Assembly (NCBI GenBank): GCA_018823325.1
Contig: JAHJIJ010000024.1
Span: forward strand, 62,001-126,000
Source of the DNA: Alphaproteobacteria bacterium
GTDB taxonomy: Bacteria > Pseudomonadota > Alphaproteobacteria > Sphingomonadales > Sphingomonadaceae
DNA: 64,000 nucleotides
Reading direction: 5' to 3'
Positions within the stretch are counted from its first letter, which is position 1; each line of letters begins with the position of its first letter. A model generated the notes under the pieces. That model was not told the DNA's origin. It made no database searches and worked only from the letters and a program-made list of their open reading frames with translations. This document shows, piece by piece, positions 44,021-52,434 of this stretch. The translations under genes and the position numbers were made by a program.

Positions 44021-46389
44021 GCTGCCGATCCGTCGGCGGCGGCTTGATCGATCTCCGACCGGATTGCGGCAATCTGCGCCTCAATGAGCGTCAGTCTCGG
44101 TTCCTCCTCGTCCAGAATCGCCTGAAACGCCGCGCGCTTCCAGGCATCCTTGCGCGATTGGTCACCTGAGAGTTCGGAAGGCATGGTCGAGAGAAGGATG
44201 TCGATGAGCCGATCGGCGCCGTGCAGGCGTCCCCAGAGATAATCATTCTCCCGATAGGCGCGGCTGAAGAAGGCGCCGAAGCAATTGAACTCGATGCCGC
44301 GCAGCGTGGCCGCAGCGCCGCCTTTGCGGATCGCCACCGCATCTTCCGGCGAAATGCGGTCGACCTTGATGGGATCATATTCGTCCAGACCTTCGCCCTG
44401 CAGAAGCGGCAGCGTCGCGATGTCGAAAAAGGGAAAGCCGAGATACGCCTTGAGCAATGTCCGTCGGTCCTCCGGCGGTAGCGTCATGCAAGCGCTGGCA
44501 AAGCGTTGGTCGATCAGATCATCCAGTTCCCGCAGCCCCCGCGCATCGGCAATGATATCGATCGCCGCCAGGGGATCACGCGGCAGTTTCTGAATCCGGC
44601 TTCTCGTCGCGTCGCCAAACCACGCAGGCGTCTGTCGCTCGGCATACAGGCCGATTGCCTCATAGAGCATATCCTGCATGGCCGAACGCGCTGTTCCATG
44701 GCTGTCTTCGTCATGGCCGGCCTGCTCGCGCAGGAGCACAAGGCGACGGGTCAGGAACCGCAGCCGACGGACCCGGAAGGCGATGTCGTGGCTGCGATAA
44801 AAAGCGATGAGAGCAGCGCTTGCACCATCGCTGGTGCCGTGCCCCATCCGATCGATACCCGAAGCGTGGAGCTGATCACGCAGCATCTGACGAATGCCCT
44901 CGCGATCAAGCGCTTGCTGGTCGCTCCCGAGAGCGCGAAGCAGATCGGCCAACTCGTCCACGATTCCGGCATATTTGAGATAGCCATAAGCAGGATAAGC
45001 GAAACCCGCCGCCCGCGAGGCCTTTTGCTGAAGTTTCGACCGCAGATAGGCGAGCCGACGCGCCGAAGGGCGCGTGAGAAACAATGTGCGCCCGACCGTC
45101 CTGTCCACCGTTCGGTCGATATCCGGCCGCAAAGCCTCGGTAATATGCTGCATGCGGCGAATGCGCGTGGAGCGCGCCGCAATGGCTTCCAGATTGTCGC
45201 GGATCGGCTGTTCGCGCGGGATATCGCTCACCGCGCCGAAGATCGTGCGGAAGAAGCCGGGGAGGGGGCGTTCGCCGTCATCGGCCCGTCTGGCCGGGGA
45301 GGTGAGCCGAAAGCCGGGTGCGCTCGGCGTTGGCTCGATGAACACGAAGCGCCGATCTACGGCGCGTCGTGCCGGGCGGTCCTTAAGTGCATCGATGGCC
45401 TGCGCGAAGGGCGCGTTGGCAAGGACGGATCCGTCGATCAGTATGGCGTCTTCCGCTTCGCCAGCGGCGCTGTGCGCGGGCAGAACGCGGCGCAAAAATG
45501 CCTCCCTGTCCGGCCATGACCGGTCCCGCTCCGCAAGTGCCCCGTCGAGTTCGCGAACCGTGAAAGGCGGGAATGCACCCGGGAAACTCGCAGTAGCGCG
45601 CGCTGCAAAAGCCAGTTCTGCCGGATCCGCCAGTTTGCGCGGCTGTGCCCCCCGGGCATGAAAGCTGATCGTCAACCGATGCTCGGTTTCGCCGATTTCG
45701 GGCGGGCTATTGAGGCGCAAGCGCTCCTCATGGCCGGTGAAGTCGGTGGTGGTCACAAAGAGATCAAGCGGGTGGCCGCGCGGCAGGAGAGAGCCAGCCT
45801 CGCCGCGCTCATGGTCGCCGCCCTTTTGGGCCATGGCGTCAAAAGCATTGAGGAGCAGGTTCGTGAAGCCTTTGCCCCCAAAAGGAGGTGCAAACCAGCG
45901 GGCGCGGATGAAATTGGAAAGCTTGCGTCGCACTTCCGAGCGCGTCTCCGGCGCCACGGTTCGCGATACATTGTCGTCTCGCCAGCGGAGCAGCAGCCAG
46001 AGAATCGGTGCCGCCCAGAACTTGGTGAAGCGCGAGAGCGGGCGGGCATCGGGATCGAGCAGAATGTCCACATCAGCGCAGCGCAGCCACAGCTCGGTGA
46101 GGGGATCGAGCGACTGGCCGCTCTCGATAGCCTGCGCGAGATAAATGCCGTTAATGCCGCCTGCGCTCGCCCCCGAAATGATGTCCGGCAGGACGCGAAC
46201 GCGCAGGCCCGTCTCGGCAAGGCAGGCCTGCAGAATGTCCTGATAGACCGATCCGCCGGGGCGTCCGCTGCGGAAATCCCGGCTTGCCTGCGCCAGGCGC
46301 CAGATCTCCTTGGTGACGCCGTGCATGTAGACGGCCAGGCTGACTCCGCCATAGCAGACCAGCGCCAGCCTCAGTTCCTTCTCCCGCAT
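44017..46389 (-). CDS. Patatin-like phospholipase with DUF3376 domain
   Basis: A 790-aa putative lipid acyl hydrolase. The N-terminal patatin domain has an oxyanion-type VCYGGVSLAVYMHG, nucleophile elbow GASAG (S75) and catalytic DG (D319), with the C-terminal half (DUF3376) of unknown function. It may degrade membrane phospholipids or foreign lipids; there is no signal peptide. An EEP-family hydrolase gene ends 60 nt upstream on the same strand. Its 3' end overlaps that of cfa by 4 nt. Confidence 0.88.
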   Translation of the reverse strand: MREKELRLALVCYGGVSLAVYMHGVTKEIWRLAQASRDFRSGRPGGSVYQDILQACLAETGLRVRVLPDIISGASAGGINGIYLAQAIESGQSLDPLTELWLRCADVDILLDPDARPLSRFTKFWAAPILWLLLRWRDDNVSRTVAPETRSEVRRKLSNFIRARWFAPPFGGKGFTNLLLNAFDAMAQKGGDHERGEAGSLLPRGHPLDLFVTTTDFTGHEERLRLNSPPEIGETEHRLTISFHARGAQPRKLADPAELAFAARATASFPGAFPPFTVRELDGALAERDRSWPDREAFLRRVLPAHSAAGEAEDAILIDGSVLANAPFAQAIDALKDRPARRAVDRRFVFIEPTPSAPGFRLTSPARRADDGERPLPGFFRTIFGAVSDIPREQPIRDNLEAIAARSTRIRRMQHITEALRPDIDRTVDRTVGRTLFLTRPSARRLAYLRSKLQQKASRAAGFAYPAYGYLKYAGIVDELADLLRALGSDQQALDREGIRQMLRDQLHASGIDRMGHGTSDGASAALIAFYRSHDIAFRVRRLRFLTRRLVLLREQAGHDEDSHGTARSAMQDMLYEAIGLYAERQTPAWFGDATRSRIQKLPRDPLAAIDIIADARGLRELDDLIDQRFASACMTLPPEDRRTLLKAYLGFPFFDIATLPLLQGEGLDEYDPIKVDRISPEDAVAIRKGGAAATLRGIEFNCFGAFFSRAYRENDYLWGRLHGADRLIDILLSTMPSELSGDQSRKDAWKRAAFQAILDEEEPRLTLIEAQIAAIRSEIDQAAADGSAA

Positions 46390-46449
46390 GGCGTGCAGAT
46401 TGGCGCGGGGCAGGCGGCTTGTCGAGCCTTTCGCCCGCTTTATCGAAGA

Positions 46450-47154
46450 TCAGTCAATATCGAAGCTGGCCCAGACCGGCAGATGGTCAGACGCGCGCCG
46501 GGCGAGAACCGAGCTGTGGACGCCGCTGTCCGTCAACGTCAGGCCGCCGCGCCACATGATCCGGTCCAGCTCCGCAACCTGCCGGCGCGAGTGGAAGCTG
46601 CGACCGCATGGCGCAATGTCGTAGTGCCGGGAAAAGTCCTGCAGGCAGCCGCGATTGGCCGTCCATTCATTGGTGTCGCCCATCAGGATGGTCGCATGGG
46701 TGGCGTGCTGGACTTCGGCCATATCGACATGGTGCTGCACGGCCGCTGCCTGCTTGCGCCGCCAGAGGCCAGAGAGATCGAGGTGCATGCCGACCGTGCG
46801 CAGGCGAATACCCTTGATCTCGATCGAGGCCATGACAGCGCCGCGCGGTTCAAGGCAGGGCAGATGGATGAGGCCCGCTTCGGCATGCGCCTGATCCCGC
46901 CGGATCAGCAGTGCATTTCCGTGCCATCCCATGCTTTCGACCCGAGAAGGCATTTCGACGGCCCGATAATCCGAATGCATCTCCAGCAGACGGTCTGGCA
47001 GCACGGCATGGCGGATGCCGAAGCGGCGATCGGCCTCCTGCAACGCAATGATATCGGCATCGAGCTCATTGAGGACATCGATGATACGTTCGGGCATCCG
47101 CCTGCGATCGGTGCCGATGGCCTTGCGGATGTTGTAGGAAGCGACCTTGATCAT
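46450..47154 (-). CDS. Endonuclease/exonuclease/phosphatase family protein
   Basis: A 234-aa metal-dependent phosphodiesterase of the EEP superfamily. The signature residues are visible in VASYNIRKAIG, IIALQEADRR (Glu), ILMGDTNEW (Asp/Asn) and the C-terminal ASDHLPVWA (Asp-His). Substrate is unknown; DNA, phospholipid head groups and phosphoinositides are all hydrolysed by relatives. It shares a transcription direction and short gap with the patatin gene. Divergent from the next gene by 122 nt. Confidence 0.88.
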   Translation of the reverse strand: MIKVASYNIRKAIGTDRRRMPERIIDVLNELDADIIALQEADRRFGIRHAVLPDRLLEMHSDYRAVEMPSRVESMGWHGNALLIRRDQAHAEAGLIHLPCLEPRGAVMASIEIKGIRLRTVGMHLDLSGLWRRKQAAAVQHHVDMAEVQHATHATILMGDTNEWTANRGCLQDFSRHYDIAPCGRSFHSRRQVAELDRIMWRGGLTLTDSGVHSSVLARRASDHLPVWASFDID

Positions 47155-47276
47155 TGCTGCCTAGATTTGACCTGCGTCACGGCAAGGCAAGCCCAAAGTT
47201 GAGATAAAGGCAACTTGGGTGGCGCTCGCTCATTCAGTCGACATGGTATTTCGAATGGCAAGCAAGGAGGATGAAC

Positions 47277-47723
47277 ATGAAGATGGCTCATGATGCGCTG
47301 GTGATGGTGGTCGACGGCGGCAAGATGCTGCTGTTCCGCAATGCCGGGGACGAGGAGTTTCCGAACCTCCAGGTCGAGGAAGCGGTCGAGCAGAACAATC
47401 CCTCCGATGCGGAACAGGGCACCGACCGGCCGGGGCGCAGCTTCGCCGGCGCGGCGGGAAGCCAGGAACGCAGCGCCATGTCGGAGACGGACTTTCACCA
47501 GCAGGCGGAAGACCGGTTCGCGGCCGAGGCGGTCGATCTGCTCAATCGGCGGGCAATGGCCGGGGAGTTCGACCAGCTGGTGATCGTTGCCGCGCCCAAT
47601 ACGCTGGGCGAGATGCGGCAGCATTATCACAAGACGCTCAAGGACCGGCTTGCCGGGGAGATCGGCAAGACGCTGACTGGCCACCCCGTCGACGAGATCG
47701 AGAAGATCATCCTCAACAGCTGA
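47277..47723 (+). CDS. Host-attachment-protein family (PF10116)
   Basis: A 148-aa soluble protein of the family named for attachment to host cells in Agrobacterium; its structure relates to bacterial/archaeal release-factor-like (BaeRF) folds. Features are VMVVDGGKMLLFRNAG at the N-terminus, a polar central stretch (GTDRPGRSFAGAAGSQERS), QAEDRFAAEAVDLLN and a C-terminal VIVAAPNTLGEMRQHYHKTL. The AAGGAGG at 47264-47270 touches the ATG at 47271, so the second ATG at 47277 with 6-nt spacing is the start. The family is common in alphaproteobacteria; function is uncertain. Confidence 0.83.
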   Translation: MKMAHDALVMVVDGGKMLLFRNAGDEEFPNLQVEEAVEQNNPSDAEQGTDRPGRSFAGAAGSQERSAMSETDFHQQAEDRFAAEAVDLLNRRAMAGEFDQLVIVAAPNTLGEMRQHYHKTLKDRLAGEIGKTLTGHPVDEIEKIILNS

Positions 47724-47765
47724 TCCGGCCTCTGGCGTTCTCTCTTCGTTCTGATATGAGAGCGC

Positions 47766-49133
47766 ATGGCCAAAGCGAAACGACGATATGTCTGCCAGGG
47801 CTGCGGTGCCGTGTCGCCGCGCTGGCAGGGGCAGTGCGAGGACTGCGGGGAATGGAACAGCCTCGTCGAGGAAGCGCCGCCCAGCGCGTTCTCCGCCAAG
47901 CATGATCTGCAGGCCGGCGGGCAGGCGATTCGCCTGATCGGGCTGGATGCCGAGATCGCGCTGCCCGAGCGCATGTCCACCGGCCTTGCCGAGTTCGACC
48001 GGGCGGTGGGCGGCGGTCTGGTGGCAGGATCGGCCAGCCTGATCGGCGGCGATCCCGGCATCGGCAAGTCCACCCTGCTGCTGCAGGCAGCCGCACGCAT
48101 GGCGAGGGCAGGGCGACAAGTCATCTATGTGAGCGGCGAGGAAGCCGCCGATCAGGTACGGCTGCGCGCGCGACGGCTGGGACTGGGCGATGCGCCGGTG
48201 AACCTCGCAAGCGCAACCTCCGTCCGGGATATCCTCACCACGCTTGGCCAGCGCGACGAGCCGGACCTGCTCATCATCGATTCGATCCAGACCATGCACA
48301 GCGACCTCATCGAAGGCGCACCGGGTACGGTGAGCCAGGTGCGGGCGAGCGCGCAGGAGCTGATTCGTTTCGCCAAGAAGGGCGGCACCGCGCTCATTCT
48401 CGTCGGCCATGTCACCAAGGACGGCAGCATCGCCGGGCCGCGCGTGCTGGAGCATATGGTCGATACGGTGCTCAGCTTCGAGGGCGAACGCAGCCACCAG
48501 TATCGCATCCTGCGCGCGATCAAGAATCGCTTCGGCGGCACGGATGAAATTGGTGTTTTCGCGATGGCTGAGGAAGGGTTGGAGGAAGTGGGAAATCCCT
48601 CGGCCCTGTTTCTGACGGATCGCGAGGAGCGGGTCGCGGGGACCGCGGTGTTTCCGGCGCTGGAAGGCACAAGGCCGGTGCTTGTGGAAGTGCAGGCGCT
48701 GACCGTGCGGCTCTCTAGTGGCGCGACTCCGCGTCGGGCAGTGGTCGGCTGGGACAGCGGGCGGCTCGCCATGGTGCTGGCGGTGCTGGAAGCGCGCTGC
48801 GGGCTGAGCTTTTCGGCCTGCGAGGTCTATCTGAATGTCGCGGGCGGCTATCGCCTGCAGGACCCGGCGGCCGATCTGGCCGTGGCCGCCGCACTCATTT
48901 CGGCGCTCTCCGAGCGACCGGTTCCGCATGATGCGGTCATGCTTGGCGAAATCGCGCTTTCGGGCGAATTGCGGCCGGTTGCGCACAGCGCCTTGCGGCT
49001 GCGGGAAGCGGCCAAGCTTGGCTTCAGTCGCGCCATGCTGCCTGCAGCCAGCGCCACGCAGGCCTCCGGGATTGCGACGACCGGCTTCCGTGGCCTTGGC
49101 GATCTTGTTGACCATCTGCTTGGGCGGGACTAG
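47766..49133 (+). CDS. radA: DNA repair protein RadA
   Basis: ATP-dependent branch-migration helicase for recombination intermediates, 455 aa. It has an N-terminal zinc finger (C10, C13, C24, C27), a RecA-like core with Walker A GGDPGIGKST (94-103), the RadA-specific KNRFG motif (AIKNRFGGTDEIGVF), and a C-terminal Lon-like domain (LNVAGGYRLQDPAADLAVAAALISA). Upstream of cvpA with a 9-nt gap, an arrangement conserved in many alphaproteobacteria, where purF often follows. Confidence 0.96.
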   Translation: MAKAKRRYVCQGCGAVSPRWQGQCEDCGEWNSLVEEAPPSAFSAKHDLQAGGQAIRLIGLDAEIALPERMSTGLAEFDRAVGGGLVAGSASLIGGDPGIGKSTLLLQAAARMARAGRQVIYVSGEEAADQVRLRARRLGLGDAPVNLASATSVRDILTTLGQRDEPDLLIIDSIQTMHSDLIEGAPGTVSQVRASAQELIRFAKKGGTALILVGHVTKDGSIAGPRVLEHMVDTVLSFEGERSHQYRILRAIKNRFGGTDEIGVFAMAEEGLEEVGNPSALFLTDREERVAGTAVFPALEGTRPVLVEVQALTVRLSSGATPRRAVVGWDSGRLAMVLAVLEARCGLSFSACEVYLNVAGGYRLQDPAADLAVAAALISALSERPVPHDAVMLGEIALSGELRPVAHSALRLREAAKLGFSRAMLPAASATQASGIATTGFRGLGDLVDHLLGRD

Positions 49134-49142
49134 CCACCCGGC

Positions 49143-49703
49143 ATGACCGTGCTGGATTTTGCCGTTCTGCTGCTGATCGGGGGCCTCGCTGTGCGTGGCT
49201 TCATCCGCGGATTCGTGACGGAGTCGCTCTCGCTCGCGGCGCTGATCGGCGGCATCGTCGCCGTGCGGCTCTTCCACGCGCCCGTCACGGGGCTGCTCGA
49301 CAGCTTCATCGGTGCGGAATATGTGGCGGCTCTGATGGCCTTCGCGGCCGTCTTCGGCGTTGTCTTCATGCTCGGCACCCTGCTCGCGCGCTGGATTGGC
49401 GACAAGACCAAGACGTCAATGCTCGGCCTGTTCGATCGCACGCTGGGGCTGGGATTCGGCGCCATCAAGGGGCTGCTTGTCGCCACGATCGGCTTTGTGC
49501 TCTTCAGCATCGGTTATGACGCAATTTACGGCGTCGAGACCAATCGGCCCGACTGGATGCGGCTTTCCCGTTCCTATCCGCTGCTCAGCGCCAGTGGATC
49601 TGCGATGAGCGCATGGATGGCTGAGAACAGCCGTCGTGGAGGCCTGCTCGGGATCCTCGACAATGATGAGGCCGATGAGGAGGCCGACAATGCGGCGCAA
49701 TGA
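49143..49703 (+). CDS. cvpA: CvpA family membrane protein
   Basis: A 186-aa inner-membrane protein with four hydrophobic segments (about residues 5-20, 24-43, 62-82, 102-122), beginning LDFAVLLLIGGLAVRGFIRG, typical of the colicin V production family; the family is linked to envelope homeostasis. A polar acidic tail ends in EADEEADNA. It follows radA directly. Here the usual purF is replaced by the NifU-like gene. Confidence 0.88.
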   Translation: MTVLDFAVLLLIGGLAVRGFIRGFVTESLSLAALIGGIVAVRLFHAPVTGLLDSFIGAEYVAALMAFAAVFGVVFMLGTLLARWIGDKTKTSMLGLFDRTLGLGFGAIKGLLVATIGFVLFSIGYDAIYGVETNRPDWMRLSRSYPLLSASGSAMSAWMAENSRRGGLLGILDNDEADEEADNAAQ

Positions 49704-49715
49704 GGCGACCAAGGC

Positions 49716-50153
49716 ATGAGCGGATCCCTCTACAGTATGGATGTACTGCGGCGCGCGGCAAGCGTAGCCGATTTCCCGCCACTCGCGGATGCGGATGTGG
49801 CCGAGGAACGCCGCTCGGCAACCTGCGGAAGCCGGGTTGCCGTGACGCTGCAACTCGACGAAGCCGGGCGGGTGGCCGCGATCGGCGTTGATGCCAAGGC
49901 CTGTGCATTGGGTCAGGCTGCTGCCGCCATTTTGGCTGCCGAAGCGACCGGAGCCGATCTCGTCACCATCGAAGCGGTGAGCGAGGCGTGGCGCGCCTAT
50001 CTTTCCGGTGAACGCGATGTGCTGCCCGATTGGCCGGGGCTCGAACTGCTCGCTGCCGGGCGCGATTATCCGGCACGGCATCCATCGATGCGGCTTGGCT
50101 TTGAGGCTGCTGCCGCCGCATTGGCCCGCGCAAATCTGGAGAGAACGCCATGA
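49716..50153 (+). CDS. NifU/IscU-like iron-sulfur scaffold-family protein
   Basis: A 145-aa protein with the fold pattern of U-type scaffolds: ATCGSRVAV (C37) and DAKACALGQAAAAI (C63). The third cluster-ligand cysteine of IscU/SufU is replaced by Ser (S124 in RHPSMRLGF). As remembered for alphaproteobacterial relatives, that serine is usual in this subfamily, so it is probably not a local mutation. Whether it still assembles clusters is open. It overlaps the DUF423 gene by 4 nt, indicating coupling. Confidence 0.82.
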   Translation: MSGSLYSMDVLRRAASVADFPPLADADVAEERRSATCGSRVAVTLQLDEAGRVAAIGVDAKACALGQAAAAILAAEATGADLVTIEAVSEAWRAYLSGERDVLPDWPGLELLAAGRDYPARHPSMRLGFEAAAAALARANLERTP

Positions 50154-50485
50154 TCGCCGTGTTTGCGGCGCTGAGCGCTGCCGTTGCCATCGGCGCATCA
50201 GCCTTCGGCGCCCACGCTGCGAGTTCTCCGCAGGCGGCCGAGTGGCTGCGCACGGGTGGACTCTATCAGTTGATTCACGCTGTTGCGGTACTGGCGTTGC
50301 TGCGGTTCCCCGTCGGTTCCGGCGCCTCCTGGGCCTTGCTGGGCGGCAGCGTATTGTTCGCTGCGACCCTTTACGCAATGGCGCTGGGCGCACCGCGCTG
50401 GCTGGGCGCGGTCACACCCATCGGCGGCACGATCATGATCCTGGGCTGGCTCTGGCTGGGATGGAAGCTAGCCCGCGCGGCCTGA
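50150..50485 (+). CDS. DUF423 (YgdD-like) membrane protein
   Basis: A 111-aa membrane protein with four hydrophobic segments. The N-terminal AAVAIGASAFGAHA and a central GLYQLIHAVAVL motif are diagnostic of DUF423. Function is unknown. It starts inside the end of the NifU-like gene (ATGA overlap). Convergent with aroB, 15 nt apart. Confidence 0.87.
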   Translation: MIAVFAALSAAVAIGASAFGAHAASSPQAAEWLRTGGLYQLIHAVAVLALLRFPVGSGASWALLGGSVLFAATLYAMALGAPRWLGAVTPIGGTIMILGWLWLGWKLARAA

Positions 50486-50500
50486 GCGGTCTCGTTGGCG

Positions 50501-51598
50501 TCAGGCGCCGTCGAGATAGGCGGCGACATCGGCAAGATCGACATCCTTGGCCAGATAGGTCTGGCCGATGCCGCGTGCGAGCAGGAAGGGCAGGGTGCCG
50601 CCCGCCATCTTCTTGTCATGCAGCATGTGCTCGACCAGCCGCGCGCCCGACGCGGTGACGCCGGCCTCGGCCAGTGAGGCAGGCAGGCCGACGGTCCGCA
50701 GATGCGCGACGACGCGCGCAGCATCGTCCGCCGGGCACTCGCCGCGCCGCACCGAATAGCCGAACGCGAGTGCCATGCCGGCGGCTACGCCCTCGCCGTG
50801 CAGCAGCCGTTCCGAGAAGCCGGTTTCCGCTTCGAGCGCGTGGCCGAAGGTGTGGCCGAGATTGAGCAGGGCGCGGCGGCCGCTGGTCTCACGCTCGTCC
50901 TCGGCGACAATGGCGGCCTTGGCGGCGACGCTGCGGGCAATGGCGTGCGCGCGGGCCTCGGCCTCGCCTGCCATCAGCCTGCTGCCGTTCGCCTCGCACC
51001 ATTCGAAGAATGCGGCATCATCGATGAGACCATATTTGATCACCTCGGCATAGCCGGCGCGGACCTCGCGGGGCGCGAGCGTATCAAGCGTGTCGGGATC
51101 GATCAGCACCAGCGCCGGCTGGTGGAAGGCGCCCAGCAGGTTCTTGCCAGCGCGGCTGTTGATCGCGGTCTTCCCACCCACGGAACTATCGACCTGAGAC
51201 AGCAGAGTAGTGGGGATCTGAATGAAATTGCAGCCGCGCTTGACGATGGATGCTGCGAAACCGACCAGATCTCCGATCACGCCGCCACCGAGCGCAATCA
51301 CATGGTCGCGCCGCTCGATACCGTGCGCAATCATCCGGTCCGTCAGCGCCTCGAGGTGCTGCCAGCTCTTCGTGCTTTCCCCCGCCGGGAGCGTGACCAG
51401 CTCGGCGGACAGGCCGGCGGCATCCAGCGACGCCTTGAGGCGCGGCCATTGCGCGCGAGCGACATGCTCGTCTGAGATGACCAGAAACGGTCGGCCGCTG
51501 GCATAGGGCGCCAGTGCGGCGCCGGCGCGATCCAGCAGGCCGGCTTCGATGCGCACCTCATAGCTGCGCTCGCCAAGGGATACCGGAACGATGGTCAT
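50501..51598 (-). CDS. aroB: 3-Dehydroquinate synthase
   Basis: Second step of the shikimate pathway, NAD- and metal-dependent. The 365-aa protein has GGGVIGDLVGFAASIVKRG, IQIPTTLLSQVDSSVGGKTAIN, a metal-binding NLGHTFGHALEAE and the Glu in AEVIKYGLI. It overlaps the aroK stop by 4 nt and is translated after it as an aroK-aroB operon, conserved in alphaproteobacteria. Confidence 0.96.
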   Translation of the reverse strand: MTIVPVSLGERSYEVRIEAGLLDRAGAALAPYASGRPFLVISDEHVARAQWPRLKASLDAAGLSAELVTLPAGESTKSWQHLEALTDRMIAHGIERRDHVIALGGGVIGDLVGFAASIVKRGCNFIQIPTTLLSQVDSSVGGKTAINSRAGKNLLGAFHQPALVLIDPDTLDTLAPREVRAGYAEVIKYGLIDDAAFFEWCEANGSRLMAGEAEARAHAIARSVAAKAAIVAEDERETSGRRALLNLGHTFGHALEAETGFSERLLHGEGVAAGMALAFGYSVRRGECPADDAARVVAHLRTVGLPASLAEAGVTASGARLVEHMLHDKKMAGGTLPFLLARGIGQTYLAKDVDLADVAAYLDGA

Positions 51599-52137
51599 AG
51601 GCCGATTGCCTTCACGATCTTGTCGACGGTCGCCTCATGCGGCGAGTCCGAGCTTTTGATTTGAATGGGTGCCTGCGCATAGAACGGCGTGCGTTCGCGG
51701 GCCAGCGTCCTGAGGACTTCGCGGGGGTCGCGCCCCTTGAGCAGAGGGCGTCCGTCCCGTCGGGATACCCGCTGGACGAGGATCTCGATGTCCGCGTCCA
51801 GCCAGACGGCTACGGCTTTCTCGAGAATGAGGTGGCGGGTCTCGTCATTCACGAACGCTCCGCCGCCGGTTGCGATGACCTTTGGCACGCCATCGATCAA
51901 CCGGGCGATGACGCGCCGTTCCCCGTCACGAAATGCCGCCTCGCCATAAGTGTCGAAGATTTCCTGGATGCTCATGCCGGCGGCGCGCTCGATCTCGTCA
52001 TCGGCATCGACGAACGGAAGATTGAGCCGCGCCGCGAGACGGCGACCGATCGTGGACTTGCCCACACCCATCAGGCCGACGAGGACGATGGATGAGCCTG
52101 TGCCGGCTTCGTCGCGATATTTATCGTTTCGCCCCAT
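51595..52137 (-). CDS. aroK: Shikimate kinase
   Basis: Phosphorylates shikimate. The 180-aa protein has Walker A (GLMGVGKST, 21-29), the shikimate-binding DADDEIE and GGGAFVNDETR, and the lid region RDGRPLLKGRDP. It is the first gene of aroK-aroB. Divergent from a small membrane-protein gene with a 96-nt region that contains a strong palindromic element. Confidence 0.95.
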   Translation of the reverse strand: MGRNDKYRDEAGTGSSIVLVGLMGVGKSTIGRRLAARLNLPFVDADDEIERAAGMSIQEIFDTYGEAAFRDGERRVIARLIDGVPKVIATGGGAFVNDETRHLILEKAVAVWLDADIEILVQRVSRRDGRPLLKGRDPREVLRTLARERTPFYAQAPIQIKSSDSPHEATVDKIVKAIGL

Positions 52138-52164
52138 GACCTGCGCGGCTATACAGCCGCCAAC

Positions 52165-52197
52165 GCCTGAGGCAACGGCGTTCGAACGCCCTCAGGC
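52165..52197. promoter_or_regulatory. Nested palindrome in the aroK divergent region
   Basis: GCCTGAG (52165-52171) pairs with CTCAGGC (52191-52197), enclosing a perfect 14-bp palindrome GGCGTTCGAACGCC (52177-52190). A 5-nt GCAAC bulge lies on one side. It is 27 nt from the aroK start and 37 nt from the divergent gene start, so it could be an operator or a leader structure. Confidence 0.5.
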
Positions 52198-52233
52198 ATA
52201 TGTCTCTGCAACGGTAAGGCCCTATCCCCCATC

Positions 52234-52425
52234 ATGAAACTCAGCCGCCGCGACCCCTATCAGACGTCCTACCGCGCGCGTCGCCCGCGCAATCCGCTGT
52301 CGATGATCGGCCTGATTGTCCTCGTGATCCTGCTTGTCGTTCTGGGGCTGTCCTGGTGGAACGGGAGCGAGCAGCCCGTCACTGAAATCGAAATGCCGGT
52401 CTCCGCCGAGCAGCTTGCCGGCTAG
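52234..52425 (+). CDS. Small single-span membrane protein
   Basis: A 63-aa protein: a basic N-terminus (RRDPYQTSYRARRPRN), one TM (about 23-42, MIGLIVLVILLVVLGLSWW) and a short acidic outer tail. No family was recognised. It is followed after 9 nt by the large secreted protein and XerD, so it may be the first gene of that transcript. A 63-codon frame of this composition can arise by chance, but the clear N-terminal charge/TM pattern supports it. Confidence 0.6.
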   Translation: MKLSRRDPYQTSYRARRPRNPLSMIGLIVLVILLVVLGLSWWNGSEQPVTEIEMPVSAEQLAG

Positions 52426-52434
52426 GGCAGGGCT

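Noticed and set aside
45658..47202. 514-codon plus-strand frame opposite patatin and EEP genes
   Set aside because: Antisense shadow; catalytic motifs lie in the minus-strand frames.
47151..49277. 708-codon antisense frame opposite radA
   Set aside because: Shadow of radA and its neighbours; His/Arg/Gln-rich sequence without a domain.
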